Shown here in pieces: positions 54,341 through 64,000 of a stretch of DNA of 64,000 bases. Within the stretch, counting starts at the first letter, position 1. Each line of letters starts with the position of its first letter. The DNA lies in the NCBI GenBank assembly GCA_029204225.1, contig MU832669.1:1-64000 (forward strand), written 5' to 3'. The stretch is from Diphasiastrum complanatum. Its lineage: Eukaryota > Streptophyta > Lycopodiopsida > Lycopodiales > Lycopodiaceae. Position numbers and translations under genes: made by a program. A model generated the notes under the pieces. The model worked only from the letters and a program-made list of their open reading frames with translations. It ran no database searches and had not been told where the DNA came from.

Positions 54341-55285
54341 GTAAAGTCATGTCAGACCTTGTCATTATTTATCATCCCTCTAACAACAACTAGTTAAGCA
54401 GCTTCTAGTTGGTCACTGAAAATTTCATTCCTACAATTTCCTTCCTCCAAACATTAGATTGCTTTTAAATCAACATCTACTCTGATGATCAAATCTATAG
54501 ATAGATTATTTGATAGTTCTTTCAGCCATAGACATTTTTCTAAGCCCTTGGAAGATGCAATTAGCTCAAGATCGTGTTTTAAAGAGTATGAAGTGAGGTT
54601 GAGATTTAGATGCTTAATATGGCTAGATAACTTAGATTGGAATAAAGTAGTACATAACTTTGTTAAAAAAATCTCATCTTCTAGGAAAACCTCTAGATTC
54701 ATCATTCTACCACACATTTGTGAATCTTGGTCACAGCTGCCTCTCTCACAAACACCTACTCTAGCTCAAGACATTCAACCTCGTAACCTTTTTCTCCAAG
54801 CATCATAAGTTTGAGTTAGAGGGTGAGGCGATTCTCCCTTTTAGACATCAAGACCAGAGGCAACTTATAAGAGGGGCTCTAAAAAAACATCAAACTTAAG
54901 CTATTATACATCTTTGTTAATTCCTTGGACATAATGTCTGAGCCCTTATTATTGCATAGAGAGGGCAAGGACGTGAACGTCTTTACCAATGATTCAGCAC
55001 TTGTATGATGTACATGTGACAAGTTGCCAGTTGAAGACTTACGAGGCCTCCAAAAGAAGGGTTCAATATAGGACGGGTGGATTCTCTTCCTATCTTGATG
55101 AGTTGCTAACTTGCTCGAACGAGATGAAGGTGTATGTGGAACTTCCACATGTGGAAGTCATCACCGTTGAACTTATTGATCAAGCGGATTTCTGAAGATG
55201 TTCTTTCCATGATGAATGATCTAAGAAATTGTGAAACAGTCTTGAATACTAATAGTAGTTTGCAACGATGGCTCTGATACCCCTT
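54341..55285. other. Unassigned stretch after the last visible exon
   Basis: Short frames only. The minus frame 54717-54454 has weak Leu-rich and copia-like words that I could not settle. A primer-site-like ggctctgatacc at 55270-55281 marks the right end. Confidence 0.35.
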
Positions 55286-55750
55286 TGTTGGATTCTCTTG
55301 TGCTTAAGTGCGGAATACGAAAGAGAACTCAACATAGAAATTATAATAGGAGCTTTACCAAACTATAGTTTCAGACCTTAACTTAGATCGACAAGAGGAA
55401 TCACAGTAATAACAGTTAATAAATAGACTCCTTGTCATTGGAGAACAAGGAACCAAGAGTTGATAGAATCCTTATGAATGGAGGTGCCCTTCTTTTAACA
55501 AGGTTGCTTTGTTAAAATATAATGCCTATTCTACCCCTAGTGGCTAGGCACTTACATGGTTCTCGGTTGTACATTTGTAAGGGGGGAAATTAAAAATTTT
55601 GTAAATACGTTGTGGCCATCATTCTAGTTAAAGAAGTGCAATTGGTTCCAAGTGGCTAAGTGTACATGCCATGTGGCATGAGACTCAAGTAATAGACACC
55701 TCAATTGTTTCTATTCATGTATAGGAGTAGTCATCCTCAAGGAGGGTCAC

Positions 55751-55799
<49 letters not shown>
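55270..55799 (-). repeat. Probable copia LTR with adjacent primer site
   Basis: The minus strand reads GGTATCAGAGCC at 55270-55281, close to a plus-strand TGTTGGATTC start at 55286. The LTR runs right at least to a (CT)n run at 55752-55799; its far end is not defined. The expected gag to the left is not recognisable. Confidence 0.5.
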
Positions 55800-55800
<1 letters not shown>

Positions 55801-56204
55801 TGGGAACTTCTAGATCACTTTTCAATTCCTAATCGAGGAGCTTAACAAGAAAGGGCACACTTTTTGTAGAGCAGTCAGTTTTCAGAATAGGAAGCATAAT
55901 TGGACAATAGGTGACAAGAGGAGCAGAACCATACCAAACTTTTTGGGTTTTGGGCAATTCTCCAAAAGTTGAAGAGAGCAGCTTGTGGAGAATTAGGGCA
56001 GACTTTTTGTAGAGAGATCCAATCAGGGTACAGAACTGATCTTGTGCAAGGCGTACCAGGGCTATATTGCGTGGCTGAGACAAGAACAGTCGGGTATCAG
56101 TCAAGTGACATGATACGCTAGTTTGGGTGACACCCCAATTTCCTGAAGCTCCTCAATTGTGGAGTATTTTTCAGAAATTTCTTTTGTTTGATTGAAAAAT
56201 AAGT
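55800..56204. other. Unassigned, probably copia leader
   Basis: Lies between the CT run and a gag-like start. No clear PBS and no reading frame with family features. Confidence 0.35.
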
Positions 56205-57250
56205 CATGGCTGGCTTGAGTGAGAGTCTACTCAATGAGTCAAGTAGATTGGATGGAGCCAATTAGAGGGTGTGGAAGTTTAAGATGTAGAACATTTTCAT
56301 GGATAGAGAATGTTGGGCTAGGACATAGTCATAGGGCTTGAGCTTATTTCGAATTCTAAGCATGAATTGAAAGATTACATCAAGAGAGGATTAAAGGCAC
56401 ATCATATCATCAACCTTATTGTGAAGGATAACATTATCCCTCACATTCAATGTGCCACAAGACTTCTTGAAGCTTGGGAGACATTGAGGTCTATAGTCTC
56501 TCATTAAGGAAGAGATTTTTCTCCTTTGAAGAACTATGTGTTGTACTCATGCATGAAGAAATGAGGAGGAAGAACCTTTCTGAAAAGGAACGTAATGATA
56601 AGCATGCATTTGCTTCAAAGGAGAAGAAGCAATCTTCCAAGGCATGAAAGAAGGGCAAATTTAACGCTGGTGATTCAACACAAAATCTTGAGCAATAGAT
56701 GGGTCAGATGTAAGTTTCAGATTCACAAGGCTCTAGTTCAAGGCTCTGGTTCATCATCTTCACCAAAAAGAAAGGGCAATTGCAACTTTTGTGAGAAATA
56801 CTTGCATTTTTCTTTTGAATGTTGTAAGAAGAAAAATGAGCAAAAGGAATGCAAGAAGCAATCAGGTCATTTTGTTAAAAGGGTTGCAAATAATAATAAT
56901 GAAGAGATTGGACATTTTGAAATCTTTGGCAACTCAAGCCACAATGACTCCACATTGAGACTAGTTTAATTCCTTTGAAGAAGTGAATTGTGGACATTGT
57001 GTATGCCTTGGGGACAACACATCACATTAGGTCAAAGGCAAGGAATGGGTACTTATGAACCTTCCTTCGGGGGAAATTAAAATCGTAAAGAATGTTCTAT
57101 TTGTACTAGGGTTGGCCAAGAGCTTGCTTTCAGTTGGAGCCATTACTAAACAAAATATGAGTGTTTGTTGAATCTACATGCTTAGTGAAGTACAATGAGC
57201 ATCGTGATAGAATCATTGCTAAAGGATAACAAGAAGGTGGTCTTTATAGG
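56205..57250 (+). pseudogene. Copia gag and protease remnant, plus strand
   Basis: Gag words: MAGLSESLLNESSRLDG at 56205, then a frame broken by many stops. A zinc knuckle remnant (KRKGNCNFCEKYLHFSFECC) lies at about 56770-56830 with its His position altered. NVLFVLGLAKSLLSVGAIT near 57090 and EGGLYRLH near 57238 mark the protease-to-GAG-pre-integrase region. It ends at a junction with an opposite-strand gag. Confidence 0.7.
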
Positions 57251-57257
57251 TTGCATA

Positions 57258-57962
57258 CTAGATGCTTCTCCTTGCGACCTTGCTTTGATTCTTCTTGACT
57301 CCCTTGGTATTCTTTTTGCCTTTGAATGAGAAGTTGACTTTGTCATCTCCATCATGCATGGATATGGAACTCATCCTACTCTTGACATGTAGGATCCTAC
57401 ACTCCTTGCCCACAAACACAATATGTAGCTTGTCAATAGAAGGTAAGACTTCTTGGATGGCAAAGCTTTGAACCAAATTGGAGAACTCATCTCATAGGCC
57501 ATTGAGAATCACTTGTACAAGTTCATTATCAAGAATCTTCTCTCCTATAGAAGCAAGTTTTTTTTTGAGAGACTTGATCCTTAGCACATATTCTTGTGCA
57601 CTTTCATCACTTCTCCTCATGCTTTGCAAGACTTGGTTTCTTGGCATAAGCACTCTTGAAGTGTTGTTGGATTCATATATAGCTTTTAAAGAATCCCAAG
57701 CTTCTTTGGCTGAAATACAAGAGGCTACCTCATTCAAGAGGTCATTACTAACATTCATCTTGATACAATGAATTGCTCGTCTTGCCTTATTCTTGTATTT
57801 TACCAACTCTTGTCTTCCAAGGGGTTCATCCTCTTCATCTAGGACAATATCATAGAGGTCTTGGAGCACTAGGAGTGACTCCATCCTCACTTTCCATATG
57901 GAATAGTTTGTAGAATTCAATCTTTCACGAGGCTCAAGAAGGAATGCTCCTATAGATCTCAT
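57258..57962 (-). pseudogene. Copia gag (UBN2-type), minus strand
   Basis: The frame at 57962-57492 reads RLNSTNYSIWKVRMESLLVL, ISAKEAWDSLKAIYESNNTS, QEYVLRIKSLKKKLASIGEK and ILDNELVQVILNGL, then a stop. The same frame continues to 57258 with VQSFAIQEVLPSIDKLH. This is a well-preserved gag with one stop and no zinc knuckle, protease or pol. It faces the plus-strand copia remnant at its 3' side. Confidence 0.85.
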
Positions 57963-58600
57963 CTTCCTAATGACTTCTACAAAACAATGCTCAAGAAAAT
58001 TGGAATATATTTGAATTTAGAAACACACAATGGTTTCACTTGTTTTGATTACCTCAAATTTGACTTCTAGCTCTTTCTTTGGACTTCTAGTCACGGCCCT
58101 CAATAAGAGCTCGAAGCTTGAAAATATGATCAAAGGTGTAATAATGGGCCCTAAACTTTGATTGGCCCAAAGCATGCAATCTTCTAGTCTCTACTTCAGT
58201 ACACCTCACTATGGAATGATAGATTGTATGTATAATAAGGCTTTTCTCCTTGGATGTTAGGTGAAAATCCAGCGTGTAATAAGGAGATTAATTAACATTT
58301 TTTGCCCTAATATGTCAATCTTATCTAACCCTCGAGTTATGCCAATTTGATGGTTAGGTTGATCAACTACCTCCATGATTTGAGGAGTTTGCTCCTAAAT
58401 TCTAGGAAACTTGACCAAACAACCTAACTAACTCCTATGATTAGGTCCTAACTACCCTAGGCCTATTCTCATACGTGTGAACATGGTCACATATGTGGAC
58501 TACAATATGTACACTAAACTATGTGTTTATCAAGCTTAATATTTGCAAATTCTCATACCTATGAATTCTAGATTTGATTCTAACATTTAGCAATATGAAT
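57963..58600. other. Unassigned AT-rich stretch
   Basis: Upstream of the minus-strand gag in its own sense; it could be its leader, but no PBS or LTR was seen. Confidence 0.35.
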
Positions 58601-58609
58601 ATGGTGTAG

Positions 58610-59980
58610 CCTATGGCAAGCCTATGTGGTAGCTTGCGACATGCTTGCGTGGCAGGCATCAGACCTATGCCATGCCTATGTGGCCTGCCACGCAAGCTTG
58701 TGGTAGGCCTGCGTGGTAACTTTCGAGCCCACCTATATCTCTCTCTCTAGGTCCACTCAAACCTACGTGGCAGAGTCCGGTTGGCTTGCCATACAAGCCT
58801 ATGCTAGGCCTACATGCTTGCCACATGGCAAACTTCAAACCTCATGCAAGCTTGGGGTTAGCCATGTGGCAGACCTACGTGGCTTGCCACGCGGCAGTGT
58901 GCGACCGGCTTAGCAAATAGCAGACCACGTAGGCATAGCCTGGTTGGCTTGCCAGCCTATGATGGGCCTACATGGATTGCCACATGGCTAACCCCAAGCT
59001 TGCATGATTTGCCACGTGGCAGCCATACATGACTTGCCACATGGCAGCCTATGATAGACTTGATAGATAGCAGGCCTATGTGGCCTATTACACAAGCCTA
59101 TGGTAAGCCTACGTGGCTTGCCACATGGCAGCTTTTGAGCCCCACCTCTTTCTCTCTCTAGGTCCACTCAGGCCTACGTGGCAAAGCCTGGTTGGCTTGC
59201 CACACAAGCCTATGTTAGGACCTACATGTTTGCCATATGGCAAACCCTAAGCTTGCAAGACTTGCCACGTGGTAGACCTACGTGGCAGCGTACGACAAGA
59301 TTGGCAGATAGTACATCTATGACATGTCTATGTGGCTTGCTACACAAGACTATGTTAGTCCTACGTGGCTTACGACATGAGAAGTGTCAAACCTACATGG
59401 TTTTCCACGTGGCAGGCCTACGTGGCTTGCCACGTGGTAGCTTGTGAGCTCCACCTCTTTTTCTCTCTATGTCCACTCAAGCCTACGTGGCAGAGCCTGG
59501 TTGGCTTGCCACACAAGCCTATGGCAAGCCTATGTGGCAACCTACAACATGCTTGCATGGCAAACATGAGGCCTATGCCATGCCTATGTGGTCTGCCATG
59601 CAAGCCTATGATAGGCCTACATGGCTTGCCATGTGTCAGCTTTCGAGCCCACCTCTCTATATCTCTCTGTCTGGGTCCACTCAGGCCTATATGGTAGAGC
59701 TTTGTTGGCTTGCCGCACAAGCCTATGGTAGGGCGACATGGCTGGCCAAACCCCAAGTTTATGATTTGTCATGTGGCAGGCCTACCTGGCTTGCCATGTG
59801 GCAACCTATGATAGGCTTGCTAGATAGTAGGCCTATGTAGCCTACTACACAAGCCTATGGTAGGCCATGTGGCAAGCCACACAAGTCTATGGTAGGCCTA
59901 CCACATGGACAGTCCCAAGCCTTCATGGTTCTCCACGTGGCAGGTCTACGTGGCTCGCCATGTGGCAACTTTCAAGGTCC

Positions 59981-60018
<38 letters not shown>

Positions 60019-60215
60019 GTCCACTTAGGCCTACATGGCAGAGCCTGGTTGGCTTGCCACGCAAGCCTATGTTAGAACTACGTGGTTTGCCACATGGCAA
60101 ACCCCAGGCTTTCATGACTTGCCATGGGGTAGGCCTACATGGCAGTCTGCGACAGGCTTCGTAGATATCAGGTCTATGACATGCCATGCCTATATGGCCT
60201 GCTACACAAGCCCAT
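58610..60215 (+). repeat. Satellite-like array of ACGT-core palindromes
   Basis: About 1.6 kb made of variants of gcctacgtggc, ttgccacgtggcag and acaagcctatggtagg. The palindrome TGCCACGTGGCA or a one-base variant recurs throughout. A longer cassette, 'tctctctctaggtccactcaggcctacgtggcagagcctgg' with variations, recurs near 58740, 59155, 59460, 59665 and 59990. The MAxPGWLATQAY-type ORFs in all frames are repeat translations. CACGTG is the G-box bound by plant bZIP and bHLH factors; whether these sites are used is unknown. Confidence 0.8.
59985..60016 (+). repeat. (CT)n inside the satellite
   Basis: A 32-bp ct run within one cassette, expanded from the shorter tctctctct of the other cassettes. 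Confidence 0.9.
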
Positions 60216-60690
60216 CGAGCCAGAAATTGGTTGAATTCAGTAAAAAATGGTCAAAACTTCGGACGGGAGGTGTCCACAGGTTCGTGGGCTCGACACGAAC
60301 CTACAAGTTCATTTGCAGTTCAATTCCGATGCCGTTTGTCTGAAAATGCCCTTTCTGCAGGGGGGAATGCCATTAAATGGACTACTTTCGAACATTCTCA
60401 AGAATTGGTCCAATGTCACCGAACGGAGTCTGTTTTTTAGACCCTTTATTTTGTCCTGTGCTACACACCGAGACGAACCCACAGGACTAAATCGGGCTCC
60501 AACGGTTCAGTACTCACAGCAAAATGTGCATCCAAACCATATAAATCCTCTTCCACCTCTCCTTTCTTTGCTAAGATGTTTCAAAGCATAGGTTATACAA
60601 ATGTTCGATTATGCATTTATCCTCTATGATAAATATTTCAAGGTGGATTACTATCCCTTGGACCTTGGCTTAATTCTTTAAATGAAATGT
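60216..60690. other. Unassigned stretch
   Basis: Starts at the end of the satellite. Several 60-115 residue frames overlap here with no family features. Confidence 0.35.
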
Positions 60691-60734
60691 TAGATATTCG
60701 AGATGCGAGATGTGCAAGATTGGCCATCATCCAA

Positions 60735-61560
60735 ATCATCGGCCGCCACCTAGATCGGCCTCGATTGCCCCAACGACGGGCACTCTTACTAGTATATAAA
60801 ACTATTTGTGTGAATGTGGTGCGCATGTGTATGGGTGCACCCATGCATCCTCCTCTCCTCATCCATGCATACACATTTCTTAACTAAAAATTGTGGGGAG
60901 GGGGATGCATGTATGGGGAAAGTGCATATCTCCATACATTTGCACATTGTGTGCATTGAGGGGTGGGCCCCAAAAAGATTCCCCACCCCCTCCCTCCCTC
61001 CCACTCACTAAATTCAAATATCTTTCTCTAAATTTAAATATTTGAAATTTGAAGTTAAGGTTTCAATGTGCTTTAAACTTTAGCCAATAATCTCTATTAC
61101 ATGGCTTTCTTATTTTGAATTACCAAAACATGAAAATCATGAACATAAAAATTTTCTTGACTACCTTAAATTGCTGTTTTTTTTCTTACACATTATTTTG
61201 AATAGTAGGTCGCCCCCGTCAACGACGGGCTTAACATATTACTTTGAATAGTGCGCCACCCATAAACGACCATCGGTTTTTCTCCTTAACCATCAGCCGC
61301 CATCCAAATCACCGGCTGTCATCCAGATCCCATCAATGATGGGCATACCCACTTTCGACCCAAACCATTGACCTTCAACCCAATCCATCGGCCGTAACCC
61401 AAATTGTTAGCCGCCCATCATCGACAGACTTACCCACCATTTTAGACTGCATTAGGACTGCCCGTCACCCAGATCGTCGGTCGCCCCCGTCAATGAGGGG
61501 CATATCCACTAGGTCATCAGCCTAGATCGTCGGCCGTCAATGACGGACACTCTTTACTAG
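60735..61560 (+). mobile_element. Helitron-like 3' ends, tandem and degenerate
   Basis: The pattern 'ccgtcaa(t/c)gacgg', about 10-12 bases, then CTAG or a variant, occurs repeatedly. It is clearest at 61534-61560 (hairpin 61534-61546, CTAG at 61557-61560). Weaker forms are near 60768-60792, 61213-61227, 61335-61350 and 61487-61513. A short hairpin about ten bases before a terminal CTRR is the Helitron 3' signature. No Rep/helicase gene or 5' end is seen, so these would be non-autonomous. Confidence 0.5.
60793..61200. other. Unassigned stretch between hairpin motifs
   Basis: Contains repeated 'catgcat' and 'ccatacattt' words and AT-rich sequence; no gene. Confidence 0.35.
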
Positions 61561-61576
61561 TATGTGTGTATATATA

Positions 61577-61626
<50 letters not shown>

Positions 61627-61644
61627 TATATATATATATATATA

Positions 61645-61699
<55 letters not shown>
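61561..61699 (+). repeat. (TA)n microsatellite
   Basis: An almost pure ta run broken by tgtaca units, directly after the last CTAG. All Tyr/Ile ORFs here are artefacts. Confidence 0.95.
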
Positions 61700-61703
<4 letters not shown>

Positions 61704-61920
61704 CATGAGGGTCTGGGCCGGACGCGGGCAATTTGCATCCGCGTCCGACGCCCGAACCCGGACGCGGGCTTGGACTCGTCCCAATTTTTTTTTTGAAATT
61801 TTTTTCTGGAAGCGGACGCGTCCGGGGCTTAGAACGAGTCTGGGCCTCGGACGCGTTTTTTATTTTAAAGAAAAAAAACCAGAAGGGCGTGCGGGCAACA
61901 GAACAGTCCGCAGAAGCCCG
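61700..61920. repeat. CpG-rich block with ggacgcg words
   Basis: ggacgcg or its complement cgcgtcc occurs at least six times in about 160 bp, including ggacgcgtccg near 61815. It stands out from the AT-rich surroundings. No coding frame is supported. Confidence 0.6.
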
Positions 61921-61928
61921 AGAGGAGA

Positions 61929-62017
<89 letters not shown>

Positions 62018-62145
62018 TGGTGTGATTTGTGTGTGTGAGAGAGAGGATTTGTGTGTGTGTGTGTGTGTGTGTGGTGTGATTTGTGTGTGTGAGAGAGAGG
62101 ATTTGTGTGTGTGTGTGTGTGTGTGTGTTGTGTGATTTGTGTGTG
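61921..62145 (+). repeat. (GA)n then (GT)n microsatellite
   Basis: A GA run to about 62015, then three gtgtgtgagagagaggatttgtgtg-type units and GT runs to 62145, preceding the hAT exon as in other copies. Confidence 0.93.
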
Positions 62146-62180
62146 TGAGATTGGCGTTTGTATGGTCATTCCCTCTATAG

Positions 62181-64000
62181 AGAGGGCTCGCATTCTCGAG
62201 GCATATGCTGAGCCAGGTGTTGAGCCCGACGAGTTGTCCACAGATGCCATGGACTCTGTTTCCACTGGTGCACCCACTGCCACCGCCCCTGCCACTGGTA
62301 CACCCAGTGCCACCGCCCCCACCCCCACCGCCGCATCCGCACCCGCCACCACCTCCGCCACAGCCACCCCCACCCCCTCCGCCAGTACTCCCCATGGATC
62401 CACAACCTCCACTGCTGCTCCTACGCCTGTGCCATCACCTTCAGATCTGCACGGTCTGTCCACATCCTCCGCTTCCGCACCTACACCTATGCCACCACCT
62501 CCAGCTCCACATCGTCCATCCATATCCTCCCAGCCAATCCACATCCCGAGGCACCAGACAGATGTCCATGCCGGGATCTTTCAAAGAGGGGCAGCACAGA
62601 GAGGCCACCAGGACCATAGCACAGATGTTCTATAACCTGAACCTCCCCTTTATCATGGCATCATCCCGCATCTTTCGAGAGGCTATCTCGAAAGTTGCAG
62701 TCTGCGGGACCGACTACACACCACCCACAACCGACGCACTACGCGGCCCTTTGCTCCAGGAGCGGGTTGCATCCGTCAGAGAGAGACTAGCCGCACTGCA
62801 GGAGGCTTGGGATAGATACGGTTGCTCCATCATGGCTGATGGGTGGATTGATCGTCGTAAACGTCCACTCATCAACGTGATTGTTTCTAGTTGTTACGGT
62901 TCCATGTTCCTGCACAACATCGACCCCTCTGAGGTAGGGAGAGTACATTTACTTGGACAACGCGTTGTGGCCCGACCTCTATCGCTGCGTGGATGATGCC
63001 GTAAATGTACGGAGAGGGCTCGCATTCTCGAGGCATATGTTGGGCCAGGTGTTGAGCCCGACGAGCCGTCCACAGATGCCATGGACTCTGTTTCCACTGG
63101 TGCACCCACTACCACCACCCCTGCCACTGGTACACCCAGCGCCACCGCCCCCACCCCCACCACCGCATCCGCACCCACCACCACCTCCGCCACAGCCACC
63201 CCCACCCCCTCCGCCAGTACTCCCCATGGATCCACAGCCTCCACTGCTGCTTCTACGCCTGTGCCATCACCTTCAGATCTGCACGGTCTGTCCACATCCT
63301 CCGCTTCCGCACCTACACCTATGCCACCACCTCCAGCTCCTCATCGTCCATCCACATCCTCTCAGCCAATCCACATCCCGAGGCACCAGACAGATGTCCA
63401 TGACGGGGTCTTTCAGAGAGGGGCAGCACAGAGAGGCCACCAGGACCATAGCACAGATGTTCTATGACCTAAACCTCCCCTTTATCATGGCATCATCCCG
63501 CATCTTTCGAGAGGCTATCTCGAAAGTTGTAGTCTGCGAGCCTGACTACACACCACCCATAGCCGACGCACTACGCGGCCCTTTGCTCCAGGAGCGGGTT
63601 GCATCCGTCAGAGAGAGACTAGCCGCACTGCAGGAGGCTTGGGATAGATACGGTTGCTCCATCATGGCTGATGGGTGGAGTGATCGTCGTAAACGTCCAC
63701 TCATCAACGTGATTGTTTCTAGTTGTTACGGTTCCATGTTCCTGCGCAGCATCGACGCCTCCGAGGTAGGGAGAGTGCATACGGCTGAGTACATTTACGG
63801 CATCATCCACGCAGCGACAGAGGAGGTCAGGCCACAACGCGTTGCCCAGGTAAATTTTCTTTCATTAGTTGCTTGGTCATTTACTGCTTAATGTTGATAC
63901 AAAAGTTGTGCGTAGTTTTCGATTGATTGCAACGTGTTTCCAAGCTGTGAACTGATCGTATGAAATGATCGCGAAAGGTTGTGACGGACAATGCGTCCAA
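62181..64000 (+). pseudogene. hAT-like DUF659 exon, tandemly duplicated (copy 5)
   Basis: Two units of about 832 bp start at 62181 and 63013. Each begins with a Pro/Thr/Ser/Ala-rich region and then encodes EATRTIAQMFYDLNLPFIMA and the DUF659 core YGCSIMADGWSDRRKRPLIN (unit 2; W-I-D in unit 1). Unit 2 ends at a donor after HAATEEVRPQRVAQ (63849), and the next exon starts at 63978 with VVTDNASN, so it is still spliceable. DUF659 is the catalytic region of hAT-type transposases. Unit 1 has its last ~65 bp inverted. The gene continues past the window. Confidence 0.82.

Noticed and set aside
54454-54717. Leu-rich minus-strand frame, possible LRR or copia RNase H
   Set aside because: Only a few words fit each idea and no motif spacing is kept.
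58700-60200. ORFs with repeated WLATQAY-like words, possible tandem-repeat protein
   Set aside because: All six frames stay partly open because the DNA repeat is palindromic, and no start or splice signal is consistent.
58610-60215. CRISPR-like array
   Set aside because: Repeats are variable, spacers are not unique, and the sequence is eukaryotic.
61560-62040. Tyr/Ile and Arg/Glu ORFs
   Set aside because: Microsatellite translations of (TA)n and (GA)n.
62175-63300. Minus-strand Gly/Val/Ala-rich ORFs of 176-281 residues
   Set aside because: They are the antisense of the Pro/Thr-rich repeat next to the DUF659 exon.
1-64000. tRNA or rRNA genes
   Set aside because: No cloverleaf with matching anticodon arm or rRNA core sequence was noticed. 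The tRNA-like words are retroelement primer sites.

Overview
This window is nuclear DNA of a large-genome land plant. The evidence is the mix of Ty1/copia and Ty3 chromovirus retrotransposons primed by initiator tRNA-Met, BED/DUF659 hAT transposons, LINEs, long microsatellites, and one spliced gene with very long introns. The species cannot be read from the sequence. A fern or another non-angiosperm plant is a guess from the LINE type, not a result.

Layout. 34-3913: a young, complete, non-coding LTR element on the minus strand, with LTRs, PBS, PPT and TSD. 3914-6104: pieces of a minus-strand copia element sharing one 968-bp LTR. 6093-6610 and 13307-13640: copia fragments split by an LTR element (6616-13243, TSD tcctt) that itself contains a chromodomain Ty3 element (7492-11950). 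15.3-17.0 kb: a decayed minus-strand hAT gene. 17.4-20.2 kb: a 5'-truncated LINE (copy A) flanked by CA/CT microsatellite. 20.4-21.4 kb: a Ty3 3' end. 21.4-27.3 kb: a nearly complete, frameshifted minus-strand copia element.

30.27-54.34 kb: eight exons of an unrecognised plus-strand host gene. All splice phases agree, and the main intron is 16.5 kb. That intron holds hAT pieces, four minus-strand LINE copies (one ORF1-only), a plus-strand copia 5' half, and Ty3 and hAT remnants.

54.3-58.0 kb: copia LTR and gag fragments. 58.6-60.2 kb: a satellite-like array rich in the palindrome TGCCACGTGGCA. 60.7-61.6 kb: repeated hairpin-CTAG motifs like Helitron 3' ends. 61.6-62.15 kb: long TA, GA and GT runs. 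62.18-64.0 kb: a tandemly duplicated DUF659 hAT exon with a local inversion.

Nearly all coding capacity belongs to mobile elements, and almost every element gene is broken. The most notable system is the LINE family. Several copies abut (CT)n or (CA)n tracts at both ends, share a 3' stem-loop before AATAAA and a CT tail, carry an ORF1 with coiled coil and RRM-like core, and have an ORF1-only derivative resembling the logic of mammalian HAL1.
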